From: Paenacidovorax monticola
GTDB lineage: Bacteria; Pseudomonadota; Gammaproteobacteria; Burkholderiales; Burkholderiaceae_C
Assembly: GCF_014489595.1 (NCBI RefSeq)
Contig: NZ_CP060790.1
Coordinates: 2,232,001 to 2,296,000 of the forward strand
Length of the DNA: 64,000 nt
Direction: 5' to 3'
In this document: one piece after another, positions 47,901 through 58,705 of the stretch
Numbering within the stretch: the first letter of the stretch is position 1
Layout of the letters: each line of letters starts with the position of its first letter
Program-made: the position numbers and the translations under genes
Notes under the pieces: generated by a model
Database searches by the model: none
Seen by the model: only the letters and a program-made list of their open reading frames with translations
Told to the model about the DNA's origin: nothing

Positions 47901-48019
47901 ACACTTGCCTCTGCGAGTGACGCGTACGTGCAAGCAGCAATATTGTCTGCTTTGTCAAGAATCCAGTCTTTATCGCTCCTAATATGAATGTCGCTGAGAT
48001 GGAGAACAACTGCGGTCAA
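44954..48019 (-). CDS. Calcineurin-like phosphoesterase fused to a STAND-like NTPase without P-loop lysine
   Basis: A 1021-residue protein. Residues 1-240 carry the metallophosphoesterase set LHLSDIHI (6-13), VSGDIAFSG (45-53), CAGNHDCDF (85-93), LHHP (203-206) and SGHEHVGG (231-238). Residues about 365-620 look like a STAND/NACHT NTPase: a Walker A-like GEEKVGATSL (383-392) with Ala where Lys is expected, and Walker B KILLLDDFDD (451-460). The last 400 residues are helical, possibly a sensor. Such fusions are seen among anti-phage proteins. AT-rich and the closest gene to tRNA-Ser; nothing else is co-transcribed. Confidence 0.75.
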   Translation of the reverse strand: MTAVVLHLSDIHIRSDKDWILDKADNIAACTYASLAEASVVFIIVSGDIAFSGKAHQYAEAAKLFQGIRSAIEAEKQLPIHFIFCAGNHDCDFSLGNKTRTLALNGVRADPSQFDESILETGASLQSEYRRFEEAHLTPGETRVGDILWTCHRFTIEGKEIVIDSINVAWCSNLHESPGTLIFPHERYAQRINEVTDIRLSTLHHPLNWFSQASYRPFRELIRSVANVVISGHEHVGGVGEDFHSESGHSAYMEGCVLQSDAPEKDSSFNIAILNLDEGTYRSTRFQWSPENAYNATDVGSWSDFRNLPKKERNPFRITDTFAQVISDPGGVFQSKGSPLTLADLYVPPDMQEADGRTEQRRILSTSVLEDADRLEGGVLLTGEEKVGATSLLFILFQTFHSRGLIPIYVRGADLKGASDKDMDAAVRKAVTEQYGAGCLERFEQTQKIKKILLLDDFDDGPIKASAQRARLLTLANSRFSRFVVTANEVFDLDGSVRPHAEDALSELKEYKILSMGYSLRARLVKRWFQRTAADGTMDEEAMLCKCDQAERLLDAILARNIVPSLPLYLLTLLQSIDAGSSSGFEESGLGEYYDFLVKEGLRTAGIQKQHWSSMIEYCSHLAWLLHATEHKEITLDELRAFNERFSKEQHRVDYETRLRDLLQARILAQHGQYVRFRYHYIYYFLKGRFLASQLTDLATQAYIRECCAHLYVRENANTILFLAHHAFKDPMFLDCVVAAITEPFRSKKPIQFIGSDTAPVAEFIRDLPKLAYNGEDPEKMRDNANRTKDAIANGHDGLADKKREEGELDFLAELIALFKTVEILGQIVKNQIASVPREKRVDLLKLLMQGPLRALSAYFDMFMADREVAEREIAAMLEKRSTISDPNERQRVAKRLLAHFLQLVSYGFVAKAVSSISSDALQEDIDAAARSLGSPASRLIALGVRLDSPGKLPRTELSKTVRDTQGDFMAARVLQFLTLRRLYMFRTTAQDQQWLASQNVLDIKAQQAVSFRTRHTKHLK

Positions 48020-48447
48020 TTCGGCACTCCTAGATCAAATGGTGGTCGGCTTGCATTCCTGTACAGCTAATGTAACAAGATGAGTTCGCACCACTGCTGA
48101 GCTAGCCGGAGCTTGCAGACGAATACGACGCGGCTGCCGATGCTGTTTGGGCTGGGTAATCCGTGGATGGACAGGAGGCACATCATGGCGTTGCCAAATG
48201 GGTGCCTAAGCCCAGGCCTTGTGGAAATTGAGCCATCTGCAACTGGCGCGGTCTCAGGCAGGCCCCCTGAATGGGTTTTGCAGACCCTTCCAGATCACCT
48301 CAACCGCCTAGCTGAGCTTGATGCACCGAGCGAAGCGTGCTGATACGGACGCTTTAGTAGCCTCCCCGGGAAGCGCACAATTTGTGGAACTACACGAGGG
48401 CGGCGATTCGTGCGCCGGTAGCGGTGGGGAATTTGATGGGTAGAAAT
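48020..48447. other. Island right-end intergenic region
   Basis: No gene can be supported in this 428-base stretch. A 76-codon open frame at 48113-48343 has no ribosome site or recognisable domain. The region should contain the promoter of the phosphoesterase-NTPase gene near 48020-48110. Confidence 0.45.
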
Positions 48448-48471
48448 GAAAAACGGGCCACGAGGGCCCGT
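48448..48471 (-). terminator. Present terminator of tRNA-Ser (carried by the island)
   Basis: A 7-bp stem ACGGGCC/GGCCCGT (48453-48459 with 48465-48471) followed on the minus strand by a T run stands 15 bases past the tRNA 3' end. It lies inside the island and so replaces the original terminator now found at 32383-32431. Confidence 0.7.
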
Positions 48472-48482
48472 CTTTGCTTGCT

Positions 48483-48575
<93 letters not shown>

Positions 48576-48636
48576 TGTGAGTCGAAGCTGCGATTCTAGC
48601 AGGTTTTTGCGAGGCTCCCAACAGGGCGCAGCGCGG

Positions 48637-49629
48637 TCATTCCGCCGAAATCCGCCGCTCGATGGCGATCTTGCGGTACACCGCGTTCTCGGCAGCGATC
48701 TCGCGCGCGAACTCCTCCGGGCGGTTGCCGATCACGCGCGAGCCCGTGTCCTCGATCTGGCGGCGCACCTCGGGGGTGCCCAGTGCCCGCACCACGGCCG
48801 CGTGCACGCGCGCCACGACCTCGGGCGGCAGCCCCTTGGGGCCCACGACGCCATAGAACGCGCTGCGGTTCACCTCCTCCAGCCCCAGCTCCTTGAACGT
48901 GGGCACCTGGGGCAGTTGCGGTAGGCGCTCGGGCGCGGCCACCGCGAGGGCCACCAGGCGGCCCGCCTTGATGAAGGGCAACGCCGAAGGCAGGTTGTCG
49001 AAGACGATGGGAATCTGGCCCGCCACGGCGTCGTTGAGTGCGGGGCTCGACCCGCGATAGGGCACATGCGTGAGCGCCAGCCCCGCGCGGCTCGCCATCA
49101 GCTCCGTGAGCATGTGGCCGATGGAGCCCGTGCCAGCCGTGCCGTAGGCGTGCTTGTGGGGGTTCTTCTTCACTTCGTCCACGAAGGCCGCGAAGGTCTG
49201 CGCCTTGAAGCCCGGGTGCACGGCCAGCACGTTGGGCGTGGCCGCGATGTTGACGATGGGCGTGAAGTCGGTCAGCGGGTTGTACGGCAGGCGCGCATTG
49301 ATGGCCGGGTTGGTCGCCGTGGTGGACACCGTGGCCACGCCCAGCGTGTAGCCGTCGGGCTGGGCACGGGCGGCCTCGTGCGCGCCGATGGAGCCGCCCC
49401 CGCCGCCCTTGTTGTCCACCACCAGCGGCTGGCCCAGGGCCTCGCCCGCGCGCGGCGCAATGGCACGCGCCACGATGTCGGTGGTGCCGCCCGCGGCGAA
49501 CGGCACGATGAGCCGCACGGGCCGCGCCGGGTACGCATCGGCGGCAGCCGCGCCGGCCACGGCACCTGCCGCCAGGGCCAGGCCGCACAGCAGCGCACGG
49601 GCGCTGGGGCGCGAAGAAGGAATGGGCAT
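48637..49629 (-). CDS. Bug-family (TctC-like) periplasmic solute-binding protein
   Basis: A 330-residue protein with a signal peptide (1-30, AGAVAGAAAADAYP) and the Bug-family fold: YPARPVRLIVPFAAGGTTDI at the mature N-terminus, VVDNKGGGGGSIGAHEAARA and GYTLGVAT. These receptors bind carboxylates in the periplasm and deliver them to TctAB-type transporters or to sensors. It lies 51 bases after the hydroxy-acid oxidase gene and is probably co-transcribed, suggesting a 2-hydroxy acid as ligand (inference). No TctAB is adjacent; one pair is at 3005-5023. Confidence 0.93.
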   Translation of the reverse strand: MPIPSSRPSARALLCGLALAAGAVAGAAAADAYPARPVRLIVPFAAGGTTDIVARAIAPRAGEALGQPLVVDNKGGGGGSIGAHEAARAQPDGYTLGVATVSTTATNPAINARLPYNPLTDFTPIVNIAATPNVLAVHPGFKAQTFAAFVDEVKKNPHKHAYGTAGTGSIGHMLTELMASRAGLALTHVPYRGSSPALNDAVAGQIPIVFDNLPSALPFIKAGRLVALAVAAPERLPQLPQVPTFKELGLEEVNRSAFYGVVGPKGLPPEVVARVHAAVVRALGTPEVRRQIEDTGSRVIGNRPEEFAREIAAENAVYRKIAIERRISAE

Positions 49630-49680
49630 GGGGAATGTCTCCTGAAGTGGATGTCGTAGAGAAAAAGAAGGCGTACCCGC

Positions 49681-50907
49681 TCAGCCGTGGCGGCGGATGA
49701 GGTGCTGCGGCCCGAGGTCCGCACAGGCCGTGGCGCCCAGCATGGCGAGGTTGCGGTCCACCTCGTCGCGCAGCAGCCCGATGGCATGGAGCACCCCCGC
49801 CTCGCCGGCCACGGCGGCCGCATAGTTGAAGGGGCGGCCCACGAGCACCATGCGCGCGCCGAGTGCGATGGCCTTGAGCACGTCGGAGCCGCGCCGGAAG
49901 CCCCCGTCGATGAGCACGGGGTAGCCGGGCCCCACGGCGGCCACCACAGCTTCGAGCATGCGCATCGCCGACACGGCGCCATCGAGCTGGCGGCCACCGT
50001 GGTTGGACAGCACCACCCCGTCGGCCCCCACGCGCTGGGCCTGCAGCGCGTCCTCCACGCTCAGCACCCCCTTCACGATCAGCGGCCCCTTCCAGCGACG
50101 GCGGATGGCCTCGAGGTGGCTCCAGTTCAGGTGATCGCGCGCCGAGAAGTCGCGCAGCACCGTGGACGAAACGATGGGCGCGCCGCGCGTGGCGAACGAG
50201 TTCTCGAAGTGCGGCATGCCATGGCGCAGCAGCGTGCGCGCGAAGGTGCCCACCACCCAGCGCGGCCGCACGAGGCCATCCCAGGCCAGGCGCAGGCTGG
50301 GCTTGAGCGGCGTCGAGAAGCCCGTGCGGATGTTGTTCTCGCGGTTGGCCGAGATCGGAATGTCCACCGTGACCACGAGCGTGCGGAAACCCGCGCGCTC
50401 CACGCGGTCGACCAGCGCATCGATGCGCGCCTGGTCGCCGGGCAAATAAGCCTGGAACCAGGTGCCCGGGCTCTCGCGCGCCACGTCTTCCAGCGGAATC
50501 AGCGAGGTGCCGCTCATGACCGAGGCAATGCCCGCGCGCCGCGCCGCGCGCGCCAGCACTAGGTCACCCCGGTAGGTGGACAGTGCGTTGATGCCCATGG
50601 GCGCGATGCCAAAGGGGCTGCTGTAGCGCTCGCCGAACAGCTCCACGGACTGCGAACGCTGCGACACGTCGCGCAGCACGCGCGTGGTGAATGCGTAGTC
50701 GCCAAAGGCCTCCCGGTTGTCGCGCAGCGAGGCGTTGTCCTCGGCCGCGCCCGCGATGTAGCCAAAGATGGGCCGAGGCAGGCGCCGGCGCGCGGCGTCC
50801 TCGAAGTCGTGCAGCGACAGCATGCGACGCAGCACGGCCGGCGGGCGCGGCGCCGCAGCCAGCGCGGACTGCGCAGCGGTGGACAGGGAAACGGTGGTGG
50901 CAGCCAT
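49681..50907 (-). CDS. FMN-dependent alpha-hydroxy-acid oxidase/dehydrogenase (LldD-like)
   Basis: A 408-residue FMN enzyme: PRPIFGYIAGAAEDNASLRD near the start, PFGIAPMGINALS, VTVDIPISANRENN, LIVKGVLSVEDA, the catalytic His in LSNHGGRQLDGA, and FMN-phosphate loop LIDGGFRRGSDVLKAIALGA. Relatives oxidise L-lactate, glycolate, mandelate or other 2-hydroxy acids. The ATG at 50907 was chosen over 50943 because the latter lacks family similarity. It precedes the Bug receptor and is divergent from a LysR gene, forming a small catabolic locus. Confidence 0.9.
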   Translation of the reverse strand: MAATTVSLSTAAQSALAAAPRPPAVLRRMLSLHDFEDAARRRLPRPIFGYIAGAAEDNASLRDNREAFGDYAFTTRVLRDVSQRSQSVELFGERYSSPFGIAPMGINALSTYRGDLVLARAARRAGIASVMSGTSLIPLEDVARESPGTWFQAYLPGDQARIDALVDRVERAGFRTLVVTVDIPISANRENNIRTGFSTPLKPSLRLAWDGLVRPRWVVGTFARTLLRHGMPHFENSFATRGAPIVSSTVLRDFSARDHLNWSHLEAIRRRWKGPLIVKGVLSVEDALQAQRVGADGVVLSNHGGRQLDGAVSAMRMLEAVVAAVGPGYPVLIDGGFRRGSDVLKAIALGARMVLVGRPFNYAAAVAGEAGVLHAIGLLRDEVDRNLAMLGATACADLGPQHLIRRHG

Positions 50908-50966
50908 GGTGTGGGCGTGGGTTGCGTTCGGATGGAGCGCCACTGTAGGCTTCGAATTCAGTGCAT

Positions 50967-51002
50967 GAAAGCGAAATATTTAGAATGAATTCATTCGCTT
51001 TC
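50967..51002. promoter_or_regulatory. Palindromic operator between the oxidase and LysR genes
   Basis: GAAAGCGAA (50967-50975) is matched in inverted form by TTCGCTTTC (50994-51002); inside lies the 14-bp palindrome GAATGAATTCATTC (50983-50996). It sits in the 111-base divergent gap, the normal place for a LysR-regulator binding site. Confidence 0.6.
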
Positions 51003-51018
51003 TGCCAATCAACCATCC

Positions 51019-51917
51019 ATGCCAACCCCTTCGGTCAAGCAGCTCGAAGCCTTCTGGTGGGCCGCCACCTGCGCCAACTTCGCCACGGCCGCTCAGCGCG
51101 TGCACCTGTCGGTGTCCTCGCTGTCCAAGCGCATCACCGAACTGGAATCGGCGCTGGGCCAGGTGCTGTTCGACCGCGGCGGCCACCGCGCCGTGCTCAC
51201 CGAGGCCGGCGAGCGCCTGCTGCCCGCAGCGCTCGACGTGCTCAACGCCATGGCGGCGCTGGGCCAGGCCCTCGACACGCGCGCGGCGCTCACGGGCCAC
51301 TGCCGCTTCGGCGTGGGCGATCTCTCGGCGCTCACCTGGCTGCCCGCCTTTGTGGCAGCGGCGCGGCAGGCGCATCCGCACTTGGTGCTGGAGCCCTGCG
51401 TGGACGTGGGTGGCGTGCTGGAACGCCGTCTGGACGATGGCGAGCTCGACTTCGCGGTGATCGCGGGGCGCTCGTCGCGCAGCAGCCTGCTTTCGCAGCC
51501 CGTGGGGGCCGCGCGCTTTGCCTGGGCCGCCGCGCCGGGCCTGCCGGGCGCCGGCCGGCTGGGCGCCGGGGCGCTGCTGCAGCGCCATGCCCTGGTGACG
51601 CTGCCGCCCAACGCAGGCACCACGCGGCTGCTCGACGACTGGCTGCTCGCGCACCGCGCCACGGTGCGCGAGCGCATCCTGTGCAACAGCTGGGGGCCGT
51701 GGCGGGCATGCTGCGCGCCGGCGTGGGCGTGGGCTTTCTGCCCGCCGGCTGGATCGGCACGCTGGGCCTGCGCGCCGTGGGCGGCCGTGCGCCGCTGGCG
51801 CCGCTGCACTACGCATTCCAGTGGCGGCGCGGCGATGCGCGGGCGCTGATTCCCGCCATGCAGCGGCTGGCGCAGGCCCAGGTGGACTTCTCCGCCCCGC
51901 CCGCGCTGGCAGCCTAG
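51019..51917 (+). CDS. LysR-family transcriptional regulator (frameshifted)
   Basis: The N-terminal winged helix is VKQLEAFWWAATCANFATAA and HLSVSSLSKRITELESALGQ, followed by the effector domain (CRFGVGDLSALTWLPAFV, LEPCVDVGGVLERRLDDGEL). The frame breaks at 51690, where one C appears lost; restoring it gives NSLGAVAGMLRAGVGVGFLP and a stop at 51917, about 299 residues. It should regulate the divergent hydroxy-acid oxidase and Bug genes. The effector is unknown. Confidence 0.85.
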
Positions 51918-51943
51918 CGCACCATTCCCACGCCCTCAAACAG

Positions 51944-51966
51944 CAGCGGGCCGCAAGGGCCCGCTG
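51944..51966. terminator. Hairpin between convergent lysR and serS genes
   Basis: A 9-bp stem CAGCGGGCC/GGCCCGCTG with a 5-base loop lies in the gap between the two stop codons. T-runs are weak on both sides, so it is only a likely bidirectional terminator. Confidence 0.45.
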
Positions 51967-52003
51967 TGGTCGAAGGGGTGTGGCGGCCCCGGGCCGCCCG
52001 CGC

Positions 52004-54305
<2,302 letters not shown>

Positions 54306-54458
54306 GCGCGGGGCTCCTCTGTTTCTGTGAATGGCGGCAAGCGAAAGCCTGGCAGTGTAGGGCGTGTCGCCTCCGGTTGCCGGAAGGGAGCCGGCAGGCA
54401 TCCAGGGCCGATACCATGCAGGGTGGCGGCCGCGAAGGCTTCGCGATCAGGAGGATGC

Positions 54459-55148
54459 ATGTTCTTTGTCTTCGGCCCCTCGGGCCAGATGTACCGGGGG
54501 GGCGCCGAGCAGTTGTCCCAGGTCTCGCCTGTGCGGCGCGTGCAGCGCCCGCAGGCCCTGCGAACGCGCGCGGCCGATGTGCAGGCGCCACCGACCGAGG
54601 TGCCCTCCCCCACGCCCCCCGCACCGAGCCTGCGCGCGCAGGATGCCATGGCGGCCTACGCCCAGACGGCGCAGGGCCCGCAGGCGGCCCGCCAACCCCT
54701 CACACGGGTGCGCGACGTGATGACGCGCGGCTCGCTGGCCGTGCCGCCCGAGACGCGCGTGAACGATGCCTGGCAGACGCTGGCCGAGCACCGCATCGCC
54801 CAGGCCCCCGTGGTCGATGCCCAGGGCCGCGTCGTGGGCCTGCTGCTGCGCGCCGACATGGCGCCGCTCGACCTGCTGCCCGAGCCCGGCGCGGTGAAGC
54901 AGGCCATCGACCTGGCGCGCCGGCCCGTGTCCGAGGTGATGGTGAGCCCCGTGCCCACGGTGGACGAAGACACCGAACTGCGCCGCGTGGCCGGCGTGCT
55001 GCTCGACACGGGCCTGCCCGGCCTGCCCGTGACCGACGAGGCGGGGCGGCTCGCGGGCTTCATCTCGCGCACCGACATCCTGCGCGCCGTGGCGGCCGAT
55101 CCGCCGCTGGACCTGTGGAGCGGGCCGCGCCCGCAAGAGGGCATCTGA
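54459..55148 (+). CDS. CBS-domain protein
   Basis: A 229-residue protein: an N-terminal low-complexity Pro/Ala part (about 1-75) beginning MFFVFGPSGQMYRGG, then a CBS pair: VRDVMTRGSLAVPPETRVND and AQAPVVDAQGRVVGLLLRAD, and VSEVMVSPVPTVDEDTELRR and LPGLPVTDEAGRLAGFISRT. CBS pairs bind adenosyl nucleotides and sense energy state. No catalytic domain is attached, so the partner is unknown. CAGGAGG just upstream supports the start at 54459. Confidence 0.88.
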   Translation: MFFVFGPSGQMYRGGAEQLSQVSPVRRVQRPQALRTRAADVQAPPTEVPSPTPPAPSLRAQDAMAAYAQTAQGPQAARQPLTRVRDVMTRGSLAVPPETRVNDAWQTLAEHRIAQAPVVDAQGRVVGLLLRADMAPLDLLPEPGAVKQAIDLARRPVSEVMVSPVPTVDEDTELRRVAGVLLDTGLPGLPVTDEAGRLAGFISRTDILRAVAADPPLDLWSGPRPQEGI

Positions 55149-55208
55149 AGAGAATCAGCCCCTGGCGCCCACCCAGAAAGCGCAGATAGCTATTAAAAAT
55201 GAAACAGA

Positions 55209-56204
55209 TCAGTGCCCGGCCGGCCCCGTCTCCGGACGGCGCTCGGTGATCTCCAGGCCCGTGGCCCCATCGATCTTGAGGCCCTTGGGCAAGGGAAACT
55301 TCACCGTCTCCTCGATGCCGTCCATGGTGCGCACCGACACGGCGCCCAGCGCCTTGATGCGGTCGATGACCTGGCGCACGAGGATCTCGGGCGCCGAGGC
55401 GCCCGCCGTGAGGCCCACGCGCGCCACGCCGTCGAACCACTCGGGGCGCAGCTCCTGCGCGCTGTCCACCATGTAGGCCTGGGTGCCCAGCCGTGCGGCC
55501 AGCTCGCGCAGGCGGTTGCTGTTGGAGCTCGTGGGGCTGCCCACCACGATGACCAGCTCCACCTGGGGGCTCAGGATCTTCACCGCGTCCTGGCGGTTCT
55601 GCGTGGCGTAGCAGATGTCCTGCTGCTTGGGCTCGCGCACATGGGGAAAGCGCGCACGCACGGCGGCGGTGATCTCGGCCGCATCGTCCACGCTGAGCGT
55701 GGTCTGCGTGACCACGGCGAGCTTGGCCGTCTGCGCGGGCTGCACGCGGGCCACATCCTCCACGTCCTCCACCAGGTGGATGCCGTGGTCGAGCTGGCCC
55801 ATGGTGCCCTCGACCTCGGGGTGGCCCTTGTGGCCGATCATGATGAACTCGTAGCCTTCCTTGGCGAGCTTGGCCACCTCGACATGCACCTTGGTCACCA
55901 GAGGACAGGTGGCATCGAAGATGGAAAAGCCGCGCGCCTCGGCCTCCTGCTGCACGGCACGGCTCACGCCGTGGGCGCTGAAGACCAGGGTGGCGCCGGG
56001 CGGCACGTCGGACAGCTCCTCGATGAAGATCGCGCCCTTGGCCTTGAGGTCGTTGACCACGTAGGTGTTGTGCACGATCTCGTGGCGCACGTAGATCGGC
56101 GCGCCGAACTTGGCCAGTGCGCGCTCGACGATCTCGATCGCGCGGTCCACGCCCGCGCAGAAGCCGCGCGGCTCGGCCAGGACGATTTCCTGTGGCTTGT
56201 GCAT
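55209..56204 (-). CDS. ispH: 4-hydroxy-3-methylbut-2-enyl diphosphate reductase IspH
   Basis: A 331-residue iron-sulfur enzyme with the three cluster cysteines in [24 protein letters not shown] and [12 protein letters not shown], plus [19 protein letters not shown] and [13 protein letters not shown]. It catalyses the last step of the methylerythritol phosphate route to isoprenoids. It starts two bases after the FKBP-type isomerase stop, the common slpA-ispH arrangement. Length and motifs are complete. Confidence 0.97.
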   Translation of the reverse strand: MHKPQEIVLAEPRGFCAGVDRAIEIVERALAKFGAPIYVRHEIVHNTYVVNDLKAKGAIFIEELSDVPPGATLVFSAHGVSRAVQQEAEARGFSIFDATCPLVTKVHVEVAKLAKEGYEFIMIGHKGHPEVEGTMGQLDHGIHLVEDVEDVARVQPAQTAKLAVVTQTTLSVDDAAEITAAVRARFPHVREPKQQDICYATQNRQDAVKILSPQVELVIVVGSPTSSNSNRLRELAARLGTQAYMVDSAQELRPEWFDGVARVGLTAGASAPEILVRQVIDRIKALGAVSVRTMDGIEETVKFPLPKGLKIDGATGLEITERRPETGPAGH

Positions 56205-56206
56205 GG

Positions 56207-56680
56207 TCACAGCACGCCGATGAGCTGCACCTCGAAGGTGACCGACTGGCCCGCCAGCGGGTGGTTGAAGTCGAACAGCACGGCGCCGTCCTCGCGCACC
56301 TGCATCACGGCGCCCGCGTAGCTGCCCAGCCCGTCGGGCGTGGGGAACTGCACCACATCGCCGACGTGGTACTGCTCGTCGGGGTCGCCCAGATCGGACA
56401 GCAGCTTCTTCGCCACCCACTGCTGCATGTCGGGGTTGCGCTCGCCGAAGGCCTCGCCCGCGGGCAACTCGAACGTGGCGCGCGTGCCCTCGGCCAGGCC
56501 GATCAGGCGCTGCTCCATGGCCGGAGACAGCTCGCCCGTGCCCAGCGAGAGCGTGGCGGGCTTGTCGTCGAAGGTATTGATCACGTCCCCCGCCGGGCCG
56601 GCCAGACGGTAGTGCAGGGTCAGGAACGAGCCAGGCTGCACGGTGGCAGCGCCGGACGGGGTGGGGGCGGAGGTGGTCAT
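56207..56680 (-). CDS. FKBP-type peptidyl-prolyl isomerase, SlpA-like
   Basis: A 157-residue SlyD/SlpA-type protein: [40 protein letters not shown], and [15 protein letters not shown] (the insert-in-flap start), ending [20 protein letters not shown]. The C-terminus lacks the His/Cys metal-binding tail of SlyD. It assists protein folding. An in-frame GTG at 56731 could be a start but the ATG at 56680 matches the family. It is upstream of ispH in the same operon. Confidence 0.92.
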   Translation of the reverse strand: MTTSAPTPSGAATVQPGSFLTLHYRLAGPAGDVINTFDDKPATLSLGTGELSPAMEQRLIGLAEGTRATFELPAGEAFGERNPDMQQWVAKKLLSDLGDPDEQYHVGDVVQFPTPDGLGSYAGAVMQVREDGAVLFDFNHPLAGQSVTFEVQLIGVL

Positions 56681-56772
56681 GGAAGTCCCGATAAACTGGC
56701 CTCCATTGTAGAAAACCGGGGATTCCCCCACGGCCCCCGCGGCGGCGGGGCCGCCGAGGAATCCCCCCGCCC

Positions 56773-57486
56773 ATGCGACTCAAAGACCTGCCCGCCGACG
56801 CCCTGCCCCGCGAGAAGCTGCTGGCGCGCGGCCCCGCCGCGCTGTCCGACGCCGAACTGCTCGCCCTGCTGCTGCGCACGGGCATGGTGGGCAAGGGTGT
56901 GCTGCAGCTCGCGCAGGAGCTGCTCGATCCTCCCGCCCGCGACGCGGCCACGGGCCGGACCACCGGCGGCTTCGGCGGCATCGCAGGCCTGCTGCACGCC
57001 AGCGGTGACGACCTCCGGCGCATCAAGGGCCTGGGCCCGGCCAAGCGCGCCGAACTGCTCGCCGTCGTGGAGCTGGCACGCCGCGCGCTGGCCCAGCAGC
57101 TGCGCGAGCGCGAGGTCTTCGGCTCGCCCCAGGCCGTCAAGCAGTACCTGCAGCTGCACCTGGCGGCCAAGGACCACGAAGTGTTCGCCGTGCTCTTCCT
57201 CGACAGCCAGAACCGCCTCATTGCGCTGGAGGAGCTGTTCCGTGGCACGCTCACGCAGACCAGCGTGTACCCGCGCGAGGTGGTGCTGCGCGCCCTGCAC
57301 CACCAGGCCGCCGCCGTGGTGCTCGCGCACAACCACCCCAGCGGCAACGTGCAGCCCAGCCGGGCCGACGAGGCGCTCACCCAGACCCTCAAGACCACGC
57401 TGGGCCTCATCGACGTGCGCGTGCTCGACCATGTGATCGTGGCCCCGGGCGCCGCGCTGTCCATGGCCGAAGCGGGACTGCTGTGA
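56773..57486 (+). CDS. radC: RadC family (UPF0758) JAMM protein
   Basis: A 237-residue protein: a helix-hairpin-helix part ([20 protein letters not shown]) followed by the JAMM metal site [20 protein letters not shown]. Family members were once linked to DNA repair, but the true role is unknown; the JAMM domain resembles deubiquitinase-like metalloproteases. Its stop overlaps the GTG start of the next gene (57483-57486). Confidence 0.93.
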   Translation: MRLKDLPADALPREKLLARGPAALSDAELLALLLRTGMVGKGVLQLAQELLDPPARDAATGRTTGGFGGIAGLLHASGDDLRRIKGLGPAKRAELLAVVELARRALAQQLREREVFGSPQAVKQYLQLHLAAKDHEVFAVLFLDSQNRLIALEELFRGTLTQTSVYPREVVLRALHHQAAAVVLAHNHPSGNVQPSRADEALTQTLKTTLGLIDVRVLDHVIVAPGAALSMAEAGLL

Positions 57487-58671
57487 CGCAAGGCCCCTGG
57501 CGCGTGCCACGCGGGGCCGCGCGGGTCCTGGCGCTGGCCCTCCTGGTGCATCTGGCCGGGTGCACGCTGCCGCCGTCGCCTTCACCCCGCCCCACGGCGC
57601 CAGCCCAGGCCCGCCAACTGCGCCTGATCGGCACCACCGCCCTGCTCCCAGGCACCGAATTCCTGGGCAGCACCGTGGGCGGCATCTCGGGCATCGACTA
57701 CGACCCGGTGCACGACCGCTACCTGCTCATCAGCGACGACCGGTCCGTCTACCAGCCCGCGCGCGCCTACACGGCGCGCCTGCGCTACAGCAGCCACCAA
57801 CTGGCGCCGCCCGAGCTCACCGGCGTCATCCCTCTGCGCCACGAAAGCGGCCAGCCTTTTGCCTCCGCACACCGCCCCCAGCCCGGCATGGACGTGCCCG
57901 ACGCCGAAGCGGTGCGCTGGCTGGCCGGTGGCCAGCGTTTTCTGTGGACCAGCGAAGGCGACTTCGCGCGTGGCTTCGGCCCCCGGCTGCGCGAGAGCGA
58001 GGCCGACGGCATGCCCGTGCGCGACATCGCCCTGCCCGCGGGCTTCGCGCCCGGAGGTGGCAAGGGGCCGCGCGCCAACGGCGCGCTCGAAGGCCTCGCG
58101 CTCACCGAGTGCGGCCACACGGTCTGGCTGGCCATGGAAGCCCCTTGGCGCCAGGACGGCCCGCTGCCCACGCCCACACTGCCCGGCGGCGCCGTGCGTT
58201 TCACGGCCATCGACGTGGACAGCGGCCGCGCCCTGCGCCAGATCGCCTACCAGCCCGACGCCGTGCCGCATGCGCGGCGCCTGCCCTGGGGCCCCAGTTG
58301 AACGGCGTGAGCGAAATCCTGGCCGATGGACCGCACCACCTGCTGGTGCTGGAGCGCGCGTACAGCGCGGGTGCGGGCTATGCGGCGCGGCTGTACCGCA
58401 TCGACACGCGCGACGGCAGCGACACGCTGACGCTGGACCGCCTCGCGCCCGGCAACCACCGGGCCGTGCCCAAGACCCTGGTGGCCGACTTCGCCGCGCT
58501 GGGCGTGGCGCCGCTGGACAATCTCGAGGGCATGGCCTGGGGCCGCCGCTGCCGGACGGCGCGCGCGTGCTGGTCTTCGTGAGCGACGACAATTTCAACC
58601 CCGCGCAGGCCACGCAGTTCATTGCGGCCGAATACCTGGAGCCCCCACGCCCACCCGGCCCATGCCCCTGA
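57483..58671 (+). CDS. Esterase-like-activity-of-phytase family lipoprotein (two frameshifts)
   Basis: It begins with GTG at 57483 inside the radC stop. The signal peptide ends at a lipobox HLAGCTLPP. The family core [21 protein letters not shown] and SEGDFARGF is clear. Missing C residues at 58292-58295 and 58543-58544 break the frame; restoring both gives [40 protein letters not shown] and a stop at 58671, about 397 residues. Homologues are periplasmic beta-propeller phosphatase-like proteins of unproven substrate. Confidence 0.82.
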
Positions 58672-58705
58672 GGGCGCGGGCCGTTTGCGGTACAACCGAC
58701 GCCCC

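Noticed and set aside
48113-48343. Short open frame near the right island end
   Set aside because: No ribosome site, no domain, and a location within the promoter region of the opposite gene.
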